Part shown: positions 1 to 7,411 of the stretch, piece by piece
How positions within the stretch are numbered: the first letter of the stretch is position 1
Layout: each line of letters starts with the position of its first letter
NCBI GenBank assembly: GCA_035503915.1
Contig: DATJSU010000050.1
Coordinates: 4,909 to 68,908 of the forward strand
DNA length: 64,000 nt
Direction of reading: 5' to 3'
DNA from: DATJMJ01 sp035503915
Lineage (GTDB): Bacteria > Actinomycetota > Acidimicrobiia > Acidimicrobiales > Palsa-688
Translations under genes and position numbers: made by a program
Notes under the pieces: generated by a model
What the model was told of the DNA's origin: nothing
Seen by the model: only the letters and a program-made list of their open reading frames with translations
Database searches by the model: none

Positions 1-346
1 CGGCGGGGCGTCGTGGTCGGGAGGCCACGAGGCCCGGCCATGCTTCCCCTTTGAGCACCCAATGGGGAAATGGGGCCCCTTCTGCTAAGGACCTTGGTCC
101 CAGAAGTTGTGGCCTTTGGCCCGTACCCTTCAAGTCGGTCACGCCGCCGCCGATCCCATCGTTGCCGGACGTTTTCGGAGGAGCGCTAAATCTCAGCAAA
201 GGGACGACCCGGGACGAACAAGGTCTTCAAGAAGGACGCCCTCTTGGGCAAACAGACGATCGAGTGCGCCCCTCTTCACCCTTGTACGTCAAGCCAGTGA
301 CCTAGGGCTCTGTGACTAACAGGCAGCTTAGGAAGAGATCGCCGAC
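1..346. other. Left edge, no gene recognised
   Basis: No reading frame in this stretch has a recognisable domain or a convincing ribosome binding site. It probably holds the upstream region of the GAF/PAS/GGDEF/EAL gene that starts at 347. An AGGAAGAG element just upstream of that ATG could serve as its ribosome binding site. Confidence 0.4.
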
Positions 347-3300
347 ATGGAAGTTGGGAGTGCCTTCTCAGGAACTCTAGGTACCCCGCGGCAACCGTGC
401 TCGTCTGGCGTCCCCATGGCATCCCTTGCTCGCTTGAGCCGCCTAGCCCTCGAGGGCGCGGCCGAGCAGGAGATGATCGACGCAGCCGTGCGGGCGGTAG
501 CAGAGACGCTCGGCGTCGAGATGGCGAAGTACATGGAGCTAAGCCCCGAGGAAGATCTCTTCCGTCTGCGCGGGGCGATTGGCTGGCCGGAGGAACTGAT
601 CGGTGCGGCAACGGTACCGGCCAGCGGCGGTGGCTCTTACGCCGCTTTCGCACTTTCCCACGCGAGCCCCGATGTGGTGCAAGACCTGAGGAGGGAGGCC
701 CGTTTCATCCCTTCTCAGTTCCTCACCGAGATGGGCGTGGTATCGGGGCTGAGCGCCGTGGTGTACGGCGCAGGTATCGAGGTCTTAGGGGCCCTCTCTG
801 GCCAGTCGAGGTCCGAAAGGAGCTTCGACGAACACGACGCCGAGCTCCTCCAGACGATAGCCAACATCCTTTCCACGGGGGTGCTCCGCCGCTGGAGCGA
901 GACCCGGCTCGGTGCGCTGGTGCAAAACTCGAGCGACCTGATCGTCGTCGTCAACGACAAAGCCGAGATCATCTACTGCAACCCGGCGGTCCGAAGGCTC
1001 TTCGGAGTCGAGCCGGGAAGCGTCCTCGGGCGCTGGATGGGCGAGCTTGTCCACCCAGAGGACCTAACGCGTGCGAAAGAGGCCTTCGTCCGAGACTTGG
1101 CAGCACCTGGCGGCCATCCATCCTCTCGCTACCGTTTCTCGGCCGGGCCCGGGGATTGGCGCGTGCTCGAAGTCGTAGCGACCAACTGCCTTGACGACCC
1201 CTCCGTGAGAGGCGTCGTGTTCAACGCGCGAGACGTCACCGAGCAGGACAACCTCAGCCGTGTGCTGCGGACCTTGAGCGCCGGCAACAGGCTCCTCGTC
1301 GCCGCCAACGACGAAGCGACGCTCCTCGCCGATGCCTGCCGGACTGTCGTCGAGGTGGGAGGTTTCCCCCTCGCTTGGGTGGGATATCGCGAGCACGACG
1401 CCCGCTCGAGCGTGAGGCGGGTGGCGTCGGCTGGACGGTCGGCCTATGTCGAGGAGATCCGCGTCGGCTGGGGCGGCGACGCTTACAGCAACGGGCCCGT
1501 CGGCGCCGCCATCAAGACCGGCGAGACGCAAGTGGTCAACGACACCCTTGGTCACACTAACTTTGCGCCGTGGCGAGAGCGGGCGGAGCGTTTCGGGCTC
1601 CGTTCAACTTGTGCGCTCGCGTTGCGCGTCGGGGACGAGGTCATTGGCGCGATCGCGATCTATGCGGAGGAAGCCGGGGCCTTTGGGGAAAGAGAGGTGT
1701 CGTTACTACAAGAGCTCGCCGACGATTTCTCCTACGGGATCGCCCGCTTACGGGACGCCCAGTCCCTTCATAAGAGCGAGCAGCGCTTCCAGGCTCTCGC
1801 CGACGAAGCACCGATCGGCATCGTAGAGACATCGAGCGAAGGCAACATCGAGTACGCCAACGCCAAGATGAGGGAGATCCTGGGACGGTCACAAGCGCCT
1901 GGCCGCTGGCTCGACCTTGTCCACCCCGATGACCTAGCCGAAGTGACGGCAGTCGCCGAAAGCGTCGGCCGCGGGGAAAAGACGGTCAAAAGGTTCAAGA
2001 TATGCCGGCCCGACGGGGAGGTCCGCCACGTCCGGCTCAGCCTCGCACCGAAAAGCCTGCAGGGCAACAATGGCCTCATCACGACCGTTGAGGACGTGAC
2101 CGAGGAAGCTCTCGCTCAGGAGGCGCTCGCGTACCAGGCTTTCCACGACTCCCTCACGGGGTTGCCCAACCGTGCGATGTTCCTCGACCTCCTCGCGCGC
2201 GAACTTGGGCGGTGCCGGGGAGCAAGAGCGAAGATCGCAGTCCTTTTCTTGGACATCGACCACTTCAAGGTCGTGAACGACAGCTTGGGCCACGTTGCAG
2301 GCGACGAGGTGCTCGTCCAGGTGGGCGAGCGTCTCCGCGCCGCTCTCAGGGGGACAGACGTACTGGCTCGCTTCAGCGGGGACGAGTTCATCCTCATGCT
2401 CCCGGGCGTACGAGGCGCTCAGGCCGCCACCAAAGCTGCTAAACGCATGCTCGAGGCCTTGGAGGCCCCCGTGGGCAGCGCGGGCCACGACATAAAATTG
2501 AGCGCGAGCATAGGGATCGTTATTGCGTCGGGCCGGGAGGACGCGACAACAGTGCTCCGGGACGCCGACGCCGCGATGTACCGTGCGAAACGGGAGGGCC
2601 GCAACCGCTGGGCCGTTTTCGACGAAGGGCTCCACCGCGGGTCGCTCAGGAGGCTTTCGATAGAGGCCGAGCTCCACAAAGCATTGGAACGGCAGGAACT
2701 CCAGCTCTTCTACCAACCTCTCGTAGCCCCGGCGAGCGGTCGCCCACGCTCCGCCGAAGCCTTGGTCCGCTGGAACCACCCGGGACGTGGACTGGTCCCA
2801 CCACTCGAGTTCATCCCTGTCGCAGAAGAGTCGGGCCTCATCGGACGGGTCGGGCGCTGGGTTTTCGAGGAGGCGGTATCTCAAATGGCGGCTTGGGACG
2901 CTCACGAGGCCGGCCCGCACCTCGACGTGCTCGCCGTCAACCTGTCCGCCCGGCAACTTGACGACCCTGGGACGCCCTCGTTTGTCTCCCGTACCCTAAA
3001 GCGCCACAAAGTGGCGGCGAACCGGATCTGCCTAGAGGTCACCGAGTCAGTCCTGATGGGCGACAATGCGTCCACGCGTACTTGCCTGAGAGCGTTCAAA
3101 GCGCTCGGCTTGTCAATCGCCATCGACGACTTTGGGACGGGGTATTCCTCTCTCGCTTATTTGCACACCCTCCCGGTGACGACTGTCAAGATCGACCGCT
3201 CGTTCGTGGAACGCCTGGGCAGAGACGACGACTCCATGCCTGTCGTGAAGGCGATCGTCGAGATGAGCCACGCTCTCGGGCTGAGCGTGGTGGCCGAGGG

Positions 3301-3445
3301 CGTGAGCGACGGCTACCTGCAGGGCTTGGTCTCAGAGCTCGGTTGCGAGGCAGCCCAGGGCTTCTACTGGTCGATGCCACAACCCGCGAGAGAATTCGCC
3401 GCGTGGTGGCTGAAGGCTGAACAAGCCGGGTTGGGGGCGGCCTAA
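347..3445 (+). CDS. Soluble GAF-PAS-GAF-PAS-GGDEF-EAL c-di-GMP signalling protein
   Basis: A 1032-residue cytosolic protein predicted to make and/or break cyclic di-GMP in response to signals sensed by four N-terminal domains. Rough order: GAF (30-180), PAS (188-300), GAF (310-470), PAS (480-595), GGDEF (600-760), EAL (775-1020). The cyclase signature reads RFSGDEF near residue 676, so the first Gly of GGDEF is Ser; such variants can still be active in some proteins. The EAL domain keeps EALVRW (near 802) and DDFGTGYSS (near 927), so it looks catalytically complete. No membrane segment is seen. From its first PAS onward it has the same domain order as the protein at 60260-63964 and aligns closely with it. 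The start at 347 has a plausible AGGAAGAG site; ATG 416 is the alternative. Confidence 0.93.
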   Translation: MEVGSAFSGTLGTPRQPCSSGVPMASLARLSRLALEGAAEQEMIDAAVRAVAETLGVEMAKYMELSPEEDLFRLRGAIGWPEELIGAATVPASGGGSYAAFALSHASPDVVQDLRREARFIPSQFLTEMGVVSGLSAVVYGAGIEVLGALSGQSRSERSFDEHDAELLQTIANILSTGVLRRWSETRLGALVQNSSDLIVVVNDKAEIIYCNPAVRRLFGVEPGSVLGRWMGELVHPEDLTRAKEAFVRDLAAPGGHPSSRYRFSAGPGDWRVLEVVATNCLDDPSVRGVVFNARDVTEQDNLSRVLRTLSAGNRLLVAANDEATLLADACRTVVEVGGFPLAWVGYREHDARSSVRRVASAGRSAYVEEIRVGWGGDAYSNGPVGAAIKTGETQVVNDTLGHTNFAPWRERAERFGLRSTCALALRVGDEVIGAIAIYAEEAGAFGEREVSLLQELADDFSYGIARLRDAQSLHKSEQRFQALADEAPIGIVETSSEGNIEYANAKMREILGRSQAPGRWLDLVHPDDLAEVTAVAESVGRGEKTVKRFKICRPDGEVRHVRLSLAPKSLQGNNGLITTVEDVTEEALAQEALAYQAFHDSLTGLPNRAMFLDLLARELGRCRGARAKIAVLFLDIDHFKVVNDSLGHVAGDEVLVQVGERLRAALRGTDVLARFSGDEFILMLPGVRGAQAATKAAKRMLEALEAPVGSAGHDIKLSASIGIVIASGREDATTVLRDADAAMYRAKREGRNRWAVFDEGLHRGSLRRLSIEAELHKALERQELQLFYQPLVAPASGRPRSAEALVRWNHPGRGLVPPLEFIPVAEESGLIGRVGRWVFEEAVSQMAAWDAHEAGPHLDVLAVNLSARQLDDPGTPSFVSRTLKRHKVAANRICLEVTESVLMGDNASTRTCLRAFKALGLSIAIDDFGTGYSSLAYLHTLPVTTVKIDRSFVERLGRDDDSMPVVKAIVEMSHALGLSVVAEGVSDGYLQGLVSELGCEAAQGFYWSMPQPAREFAAWWLKAEQAGLGAA

Positions 3446-3449
3446 CTGG

Positions 3450-3483
3450 CACCCGGCAGTGAGGTGCCCGGCGCCTCCGGGTG
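3450..3483 (+). terminator. Stem-loop after the GGDEF/EAL gene
   Basis: The sequence CACCCGG (3450-3456) is complementary to CCGGGTG (3477-3483) across a 20-nt loop, starting 5 nt after the stop codon. There is no U-tract, so this is a weak terminator or mRNA-end candidate only. Confidence 0.3.
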
Positions 3484-3524
3484 GTGGAGCTTCTCGCCCA
3501 TCCCCTCCTCGCTGACGACCCAGG

Positions 3525-3566
3525 TGGGAGCGTGGTAGCTTTCCAGATGGGAGCGTGGTCGCTTTC
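3525..3566. repeat. Two-copy direct repeat upstream of the methyltransferase pair
   Basis: TGGGAGCGTGGTAGCTTTC (3525-3543) recurs at 3548-3566 with one mismatch (C for A), a 23-bp period. It lies 156 bp upstream of the DUF6951-like gene, so it could be a pair of activator or repressor half-sites; no function can be assigned. Confidence 0.6.
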
Positions 3567-3722
3567 GAAGCCGGTTCTGTGCTCGGGCAACCGGAAAAGC
3601 CGTGCGGGCTGGCGATTTCACGACCAGCACAGGTAGTTTGTCACAATTTTGCTGGCCCAAGGACCATATGCGGGCGCCAGCCAGGCTGTGCGAACGGTAC
3701 GGGTGCTAAGAAGAGACCAGAT

Positions 3723-4049
3723 ATGGCCTCCGTAGTGATAAAGAGCGGTGTGTGCGGTTTCACGGTGCGTGCCACTGCCCAATGCCCCGACGGCGACCAC
3801 GTCACGCTCCAGATCGAGAGCGAATGCCCCAACTACAAAGAAATCGCCGAACATTTACACGAGGTCGAGGCTGTCAAAGAGCTCTTCGTAGACCGGCACA
3901 AAGGCCTCGTTTGGACGACCTGCGCCACCCACAGCCCCCACGTCAGTTGCCCCGTCCCTGTGGGGCTCCTGAAGCTGGTCGAAGTTGCGGCGGGGCTCGC
4001 CTTACCCCAGAGCGTGTCGATCGACGTTCGTTCAGGCACAGCGGGCTGA
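3723..4049 (+). CDS. Small cysteine-rich protein, DUF6951-like, linked to corrinoid methyltransferases
   Basis: A 108-residue protein with five cysteines, the first in a VCGFTV motif and two in the CAT-HSPHVSC region. The pattern (CGF near the N-terminus, then an alpha/beta stretch with SECPN) resembles the small DUF6951 proteins encoded next to MtaA/UroD-type methyltransferases; I am matching from memory, so the family name is tentative. The function of these proteins is not established. It lies 28 bp upstream of a UroD-family methyltransferase on the same strand, so the two are probably cotranscribed. ATG 3723 is chosen because it follows a GAAGAGA element; the frame is open further upstream but that extension does not look coding. 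Confidence 0.75.
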   Translation: MASVVIKSGVCGFTVRATAQCPDGDHVTLQIESECPNYKEIAEHLHEVEAVKELFVDRHKGLVWTTCATHSPHVSCPVPVGLLKLVEVAAGLALPQSVSIDVRSGTAG

Positions 4050-4077
4050 CCCGCCGGCGGAGGAGGTTTCAAGCAAA

Positions 4078-5151
4078 ATGGACCGCTCTTGGTACGTACG
4101 CTTAGCCGAAGAGGGCCTCACCATGCCCTTGGCGGTGGACCTGACGTTGCACAAGGACAGGGGCCCGGAGGCTGTCGAGGCGGTGCTGACGGACGGGCCG
4201 GCGCTGGGAGAGGTCCTCGTAAACGCGGCCCGGCAGTTCGGCGCGCCACTGGCCCTGCCCCACATGGACCTCACGCTGGAAAAAGAGTTCTTGTTGCAGG
4301 GGTTGCTGAGCGGCCATGACGCCGTGGGCGCTTTCCGCCTGAAGGCACCGCCCACCGAAGAGGAAACGCGTGCCCTCGCTGGCGCCTTGTCCGGCCCGCT
4401 GAGCCGAGGTCTGGAGGCTCAGGTCGATGCCGTGCGTTCCGTGGCCGCCGAGGCCAAAGATCTCATCCCCTGCGCTATGACCATCGGGCCCTTCTCCCTC
4501 ATGACAACCCTGCTCGAGGACCCCATTACCGCCGCCTACATGGCCGGTACGGGTGCGACGGGAGAAGAAGAGCCGTCCGTAGCCTTGTTGTGGAAGGCCC
4601 TCGAGCTTTCGGCGCGTGCCGTCGAACGCTCGCTGCGCGCCCAGCTGGAGGCGGGAGCGAGGCTGGCCGTCGTCTGCGAACCGGCCGTCAACAGGGTCTA
4701 CATTTCGCCGCGCCAGATGCGGGCCGCTGACAACAACTTTGACCGCCTCGTGATGGCAAACCTCCGGCACTACAAGGACATCCTCGACGAGTTCGGGGCC
4801 GACCTCTTCCTGCACGACTGCGGGGAGCTGACAGACGGCATCCTGGCCCACTTAGTAGAGCTCGACCCGGCGGTGCTCAGCTTGGGGAGCTCAGAGAAGC
4901 TCTGGGAAGCGGCCAAAGTCGTACCCCCGACGACGGTGCTCTACGGCAACCTCCCCTCGAAGAAGTTTTATTCAGATGAAGTGATCAGCGTCGCGGGCGT
5001 AACCCAGCAAGCCCAGGAGCTGGTGGACAACATGGCCGCCATTGGCCGGCCGTTCATCCTCGGGACCGAATGCGACGTGCTCTACGTGAGCGGTGCCGAG
5101 GACCAGATCTGGGCCAAGCTCAACGCCATGGGCGAAGTCACTCGCAAGTAG
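4078..5151 (+). CDS. UroD-family (MtaA/MtbA-like) cobamide methyltransferase
   Basis: A 357-residue member of the uroporphyrinogen decarboxylase superfamily. It carries the zinc-ligand pattern of the methyltransferase branch: His246-x-Cys248 in LFLHDCGE and Cys332 in GTECDV. In MtaA and MtbA these residues bind the zinc that activates the thiol methyl acceptor. The likely role here is the second methyl-transfer step, from a methyl-corrinoid protein to an acceptor that could be tetrahydrofolate or a thiol; the sequence does not decide which. A GGAGGAGG site precedes ATG 4078. It overlaps the 3' end of the convergent xylulokinase gene by 14 bp. Classical HemE is unlikely because of the HxC...C motif and the corrinoid context. 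Confidence 0.85.
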   Translation: MDRSWYVRLAEEGLTMPLAVDLTLHKDRGPEAVEAVLTDGPALGEVLVNAARQFGAPLALPHMDLTLEKEFLLQGLLSGHDAVGAFRLKAPPTEEETRALAGALSGPLSRGLEAQVDAVRSVAAEAKDLIPCAMTIGPFSLMTTLLEDPITAAYMAGTGATGEEEPSVALLWKALELSARAVERSLRAQLEAGARLAVVCEPAVNRVYISPRQMRAADNNFDRLVMANLRHYKDILDEFGADLFLHDCGELTDGILAHLVELDPAVLSLGSSEKLWEAAKVVPPTTVLYGNLPSKKFYSDEVISVAGVTQQAQELVDNMAAIGRPFILGTECDVLYVSGAEDQIWAKLNAMGEVTRK

Positions 5152-6601
5152 CGACCGTGCCGCTACCCCGTCCTCCCTCCAGGGAGGCCAGTACATGGGA
5201 GCGCCATGCCGCAATTGCTCCCATGGTGGCCTCGTCCTTGCGGGCGGGCTCGAGGAAGGCTCCCTTGCGCCCGCCCCAGGTCTTGCTCAGCTCGGCCAGA
5301 GAGGCACCCGTGACGAGGGCACCGGCCTGCATGGCTGCACCGTAGGCGACGAGCTCAGAGAGCTCCACCACCAAGACAGGGCGCCCCGAAAGCCTCCGTA
5401 CCGTCTCTTGCCACACCCGCCCCCGGGCGCCCCCGCCCACCAACAGCACCGGCTGGGCGGGATCCTGTGGTGCCCAGTCCCCCAACGCACCCGCTGCTTC
5501 AAGGAGGGTAGCCACAATGCCCTCGTAGGCCGCCTGGAGGATCGAGCGCCCGTCGGTCTTGTAGTTGAGGCCCGTCAAGGTGCCGGTGGCCGTCGGGACA
5601 TTGGGCGTCCGCTCGCCGCCCAACCATGGCAAGAAAACAACGCCGTTGGACGGGGCCACGTCTTCACGGGCCAGGTTCAGCCACTCACAAGCCCGGTCCA
5701 CTGCCAGCGTCGCGTTGAGGGTGCAAGCCAGGGGCAGGAAACGCCCGTCGGCACTGGCAAACCCAGCTACGGTACCCGAAGGGTCGGCGCTCGGCGAGCT
5801 GCTCGCGGCGTACACCGTGCCAGAAGTGCCCAGGGACATGGCCATTTCGCCCTCGCCCAAGGCCAGGGGGAGAGCGGCCGCGGCGTTGTCCCCGGCGCCG
5901 CAAGCGACCGGCACGCCCTCGCTCAGGCCGAAATCTGTAGCTGCCGTCCTCGTTACTTTTCCCGCCACCTCTTGAGGACCGACCACCGCCGGTAATGCTG
6001 CTATGCCCAAACCGACCAGTTCGAGGTCGAGGACATCGTGGGCGTAGGATCCTTCCCGAGGGCTCCACCAGCCCGTCCCCGACACGTCACTGCGGTCGGT
6101 AGCGGCCTCGCCGGTTAGCCTGAAGTTCAAGTAATCGTGCGGGAGCATCACTCTTGCGGCGGCGGCGGCGACCTCGGGCCGTACGCGGCGCAACCAGGCC
6201 CAGTGGGCCACGGTAAAAGCTGCAGTCAGCACGGACCCAACGCGCTCGGCACACATTTGAGGGCCGCCCAAAGCTGTCACGAGGGCGGCGGCATCAGGAG
6301 CGCTGCGGGTGTCGTTCCACAGCGGTGCAGGGCAAAGAGGCTCGCCCGACGCGCCCAGCACGACCAACCCGTGCTGTTGACCGCCCACCGAAATAGCCTC
6401 CACCCGGTCCGCCAACCCGGTCTCGCCCAACGCGTCCGCCAGGGCCCGTCCCCATACCGCGGGGCTCGTCTCCCTCGCCCCGCCTTCCCCCTCGACCTCG
6501 TGGGACGCCACGCCAGTGGCCACCACTTGGCCGTCGTCGCTATTGACGATCAAAACCTTCGTCCCCTGCGTGGAACAGTCAACCCCGGCTACCAAAGGCA
6601 C
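5138..6601 (-). CDS. xylB: Xylulokinase-like FGGY-family sugar kinase
   Basis: A 487-residue FGGY kinase that phosphorylates a ketose (probably D-xylulose or a related ketopentose) with ATP. The N-terminal ATPase motif VDCSTQGTKV, the substrate-loop motif GGQQHGLV, WNDTRS, and the C-terminal GGGARGRVWQ are all present, and the length fits XylB. GTG 6601 is chosen because the protein then begins VPLVAGVD and a GGGGAGG site sits 7-8 nt upstream; an upstream frame extension is just a GGGCCT repeat (Gly-Pro). In the island it would move the dehydrogenase product into the pentose phosphate pathway. A perfect palindrome at 6701-6720 is a candidate operator for it. Ribulokinase or another FGGY specificity cannot be ruled out. 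Confidence 0.9.
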   Translation of the reverse strand: MPLVAGVDCSTQGTKVLIVNSDDGQVVATGVASHEVEGEGGARETSPAVWGRALADALGETGLADRVEAISVGGQQHGLVVLGASGEPLCPAPLWNDTRSAPDAAALVTALGGPQMCAERVGSVLTAAFTVAHWAWLRRVRPEVAAAAARVMLPHDYLNFRLTGEAATDRSDVSGTGWWSPREGSYAHDVLDLELVGLGIAALPAVVGPQEVAGKVTRTAATDFGLSEGVPVACGAGDNAAAALPLALGEGEMAMSLGTSGTVYAASSSPSADPSGTVAGFASADGRFLPLACTLNATLAVDRACEWLNLAREDVAPSNGVVFLPWLGGERTPNVPTATGTLTGLNYKTDGRSILQAAYEGIVATLLEAAGALGDWAPQDPAQPVLLVGGGARGRVWQETVRRLSGRPVLVVELSELVAYGAAMQAGALVTGASLAELSKTWGGRKGAFLEPARKDEATMGAIAAWRSHVLASLEGGRGSGTVATCE

Positions 6602-6657
6602 CCTAAAACCTCCCCTTGTCCCGCTCCGTACCACATTTGCACCCCGACGGTGGCCCG

Positions 6658-6680
6658 GGCCTGGGCCTGGGCCTGGGCCC
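6658..6680. repeat. GGGCCT short tandem repeat
   Basis: Roughly four copies of GGGCCT lie between the xylulokinase start and its upstream palindrome, in its untranslated leader. This is a simple-sequence tract with self-complementary units; no function is apparent. Confidence 0.7.
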
Positions 6681-6700
6681 AAACTGCCTTATGCGGCCAG

Positions 6701-6720
6701 TATTTGTCAAGCGACAAATA
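6701..6720. promoter_or_regulatory. Perfect 20-bp palindrome, candidate operator of xylulokinase
   Basis: TATTTGTCAAGCGACAAATA consists of two perfect 8-bp arms (TATTTGTC/GACAAATA) around AAGC. It is AT-rich in a GC-rich context, 100 bp upstream of the xylulokinase start. It differs from the LacI-type operators at 10905 and 11594, so it may bind another regulator. Confidence 0.6.
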
Positions 6721-6959
6721 ACCGGTACCCAGTTCGCCTACCACAGCTCGGAACGTTACCACCCACGAGCGCACTTGCTTTAGGAGAGCGAGCGGCCGCC
6801 AGAACTGCCGCCGGGGCACGAGAAGGTGCCGCAGATAGAGAGTAAGGTGCGCCTAGATTTGCGTTCTCTCAGCGAGGCTCGGGCGACCAGAGGCCATGGA
6901 GCACCTCGCTCCCCTCCGCAGCCCTCGGTGCCATTTGCTTGCGCTCGCGCCGGGCTGAG

Positions 6960-7090
6960 CGTACCGTACTCGGTAGCAACCTGCTGGTGAGCGAAATTCC
7001 GGTGAGAAGCCGGTGCTGTCCCGCAACTGTGTCCCCGTGCCGGTTGGCCGGCAACAGGGCAAGCCAGGTCGCCTGGCCAGTGGGTGTGAC
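6960..7090 (+). ncRNA. Cobalamin (B12) riboswitch aptamer
   Basis: The stretch holds the diagnostic B12-box core: a GGTGAGCGAAATTCCGGTGA segment, then GAAGCCGGTGCTGTCCCGC and AACTGTG, followed by the distal element GCCAGGTCGCCTGGCC. This order (GGTGAG..AA.TCC, CCGGTG.TGTCCCGCAACTGT, AGCCAGG) is the RF00174 consensus. It lies on the plus strand upstream of the permease-kinase fusion. Riboswitches of this class normally repress B12 synthesis, transport or salvage genes, or genes made redundant by B12, when adenosylcobalamin is abundant. Boundaries are approximate. Confidence 0.9.
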
Positions 7091-7118
7091 TGAGCACGTC
7101 GAGGTAACGCGCTAGTCG

Positions 7119-7165
7119 CAGGGTCGCCCTGGGCCCCCTGGCATTGCCCTCGACAATGAGGAGGG
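7119..7165 (+). promoter_or_regulatory. Riboswitch expression platform, RBS-sequestering hairpin
   Basis: Downstream of the aptamer, CAGGG-TCG-CCCTG (7119-7131) forms a tight hairpin. CCCTC (7147-7151) can pair with GAGGG (7161-7165), the ribosome binding site of the ATG at 7171. No U-tract follows, so control looks translational, the usual mode in actinobacteria. Confidence 0.55.
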
Positions 7166-7170
7166 ACGCC

Positions 7171-7245
7171 ATGAAAAGACCGGGGGGACGCCAGGAACAC
7201 GAAAGAGGCCAATTTCCCGACGGGCACCTTTGCCATGAGCATTGA
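7171..7245 (+). CDS. 24-residue leader ORF behind the B12 riboswitch
   Basis: This mini-ORF starts with MKRPGG and ends FPDGHLCHEH. Its ATG has the best ribosome binding site of the region (GAGGAGGG, 5-nt spacing), which is the one the riboswitch hairpin would mask. Its stop codon lies inside the next mini-ORF (ATG 7235, 11-bp overlap), which suggests translational coupling. It could be a true leader peptide that relays riboswitch control to the downstream fusion gene. It may also be a chance ORF. No homologue is recognised; it contains one Cys and three His near its C-terminus. Confidence 0.4.
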   Translation: MKRPGGRQEHERGQFPDGHLCHEH

Positions 7246-7411
7246 GGCCGTAGGGAAAGGCAACGTGCCCGGAGCGCCTTTCAAAGCGCATGAGATCTCG
7301 CTCGGCTCGACGGTTGCGCGCGCCGGTCACGAGGTCGCCCCCGCGCAGGCGCTCCCGGCGGTCGCCGCCCCGAGCGAGCCCGGTCAAGGCAGAGGGCCGG
7401 CGTGCAGCTGA
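7235..7411 (+). CDS. 58-residue mini-ORF bridging leader ORF and permease-kinase gene
   Basis: Starting MSIEAVGKGNVPG and ending GPACS, this ORF overlaps the preceding 24-residue ORF by 11 bp and the GTG start of the permease-kinase gene by 10 bp. It has no good ribosome binding site of its own, so coupled translation would be required. The amino-acid composition (Ala, Gly, Pro rich) is unremarkable and no family is recognised. An N-terminal part of the permease lost by frameshift was considered, but the NCS1 family start (VEKRGIEAVP) lies just after GTG 7402, so the ORF looks separate. Confidence 0.35.
   Translation: MSIEAVGKGNVPGAPFKAHEISLGSTVARAGHEVAPAQALPAVAAPSEPGQGRGPACS

Noticed and set aside
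2372..2392. SGDEF as proof of a dead cyclase
   Set aside because: Ser or Ala at the first position of the signature does occur in active enzymes, so loss of activity cannot be concluded from this alone.
1934..2956. Minus-strand 340-residue open frame
   Set aside because: Antisense to the GGDEF/EAL region; Arg/Pro/Ala-rich without motifs. A similar shadow occurs at 62525-63457.
4078..5151. Heme-pathway uroporphyrinogen decarboxylase (HemE)
   Set aside because: The HxC...C zinc motif and the corrinoid gene context fit the methyltransferase branch of the superfamily better than HemE.
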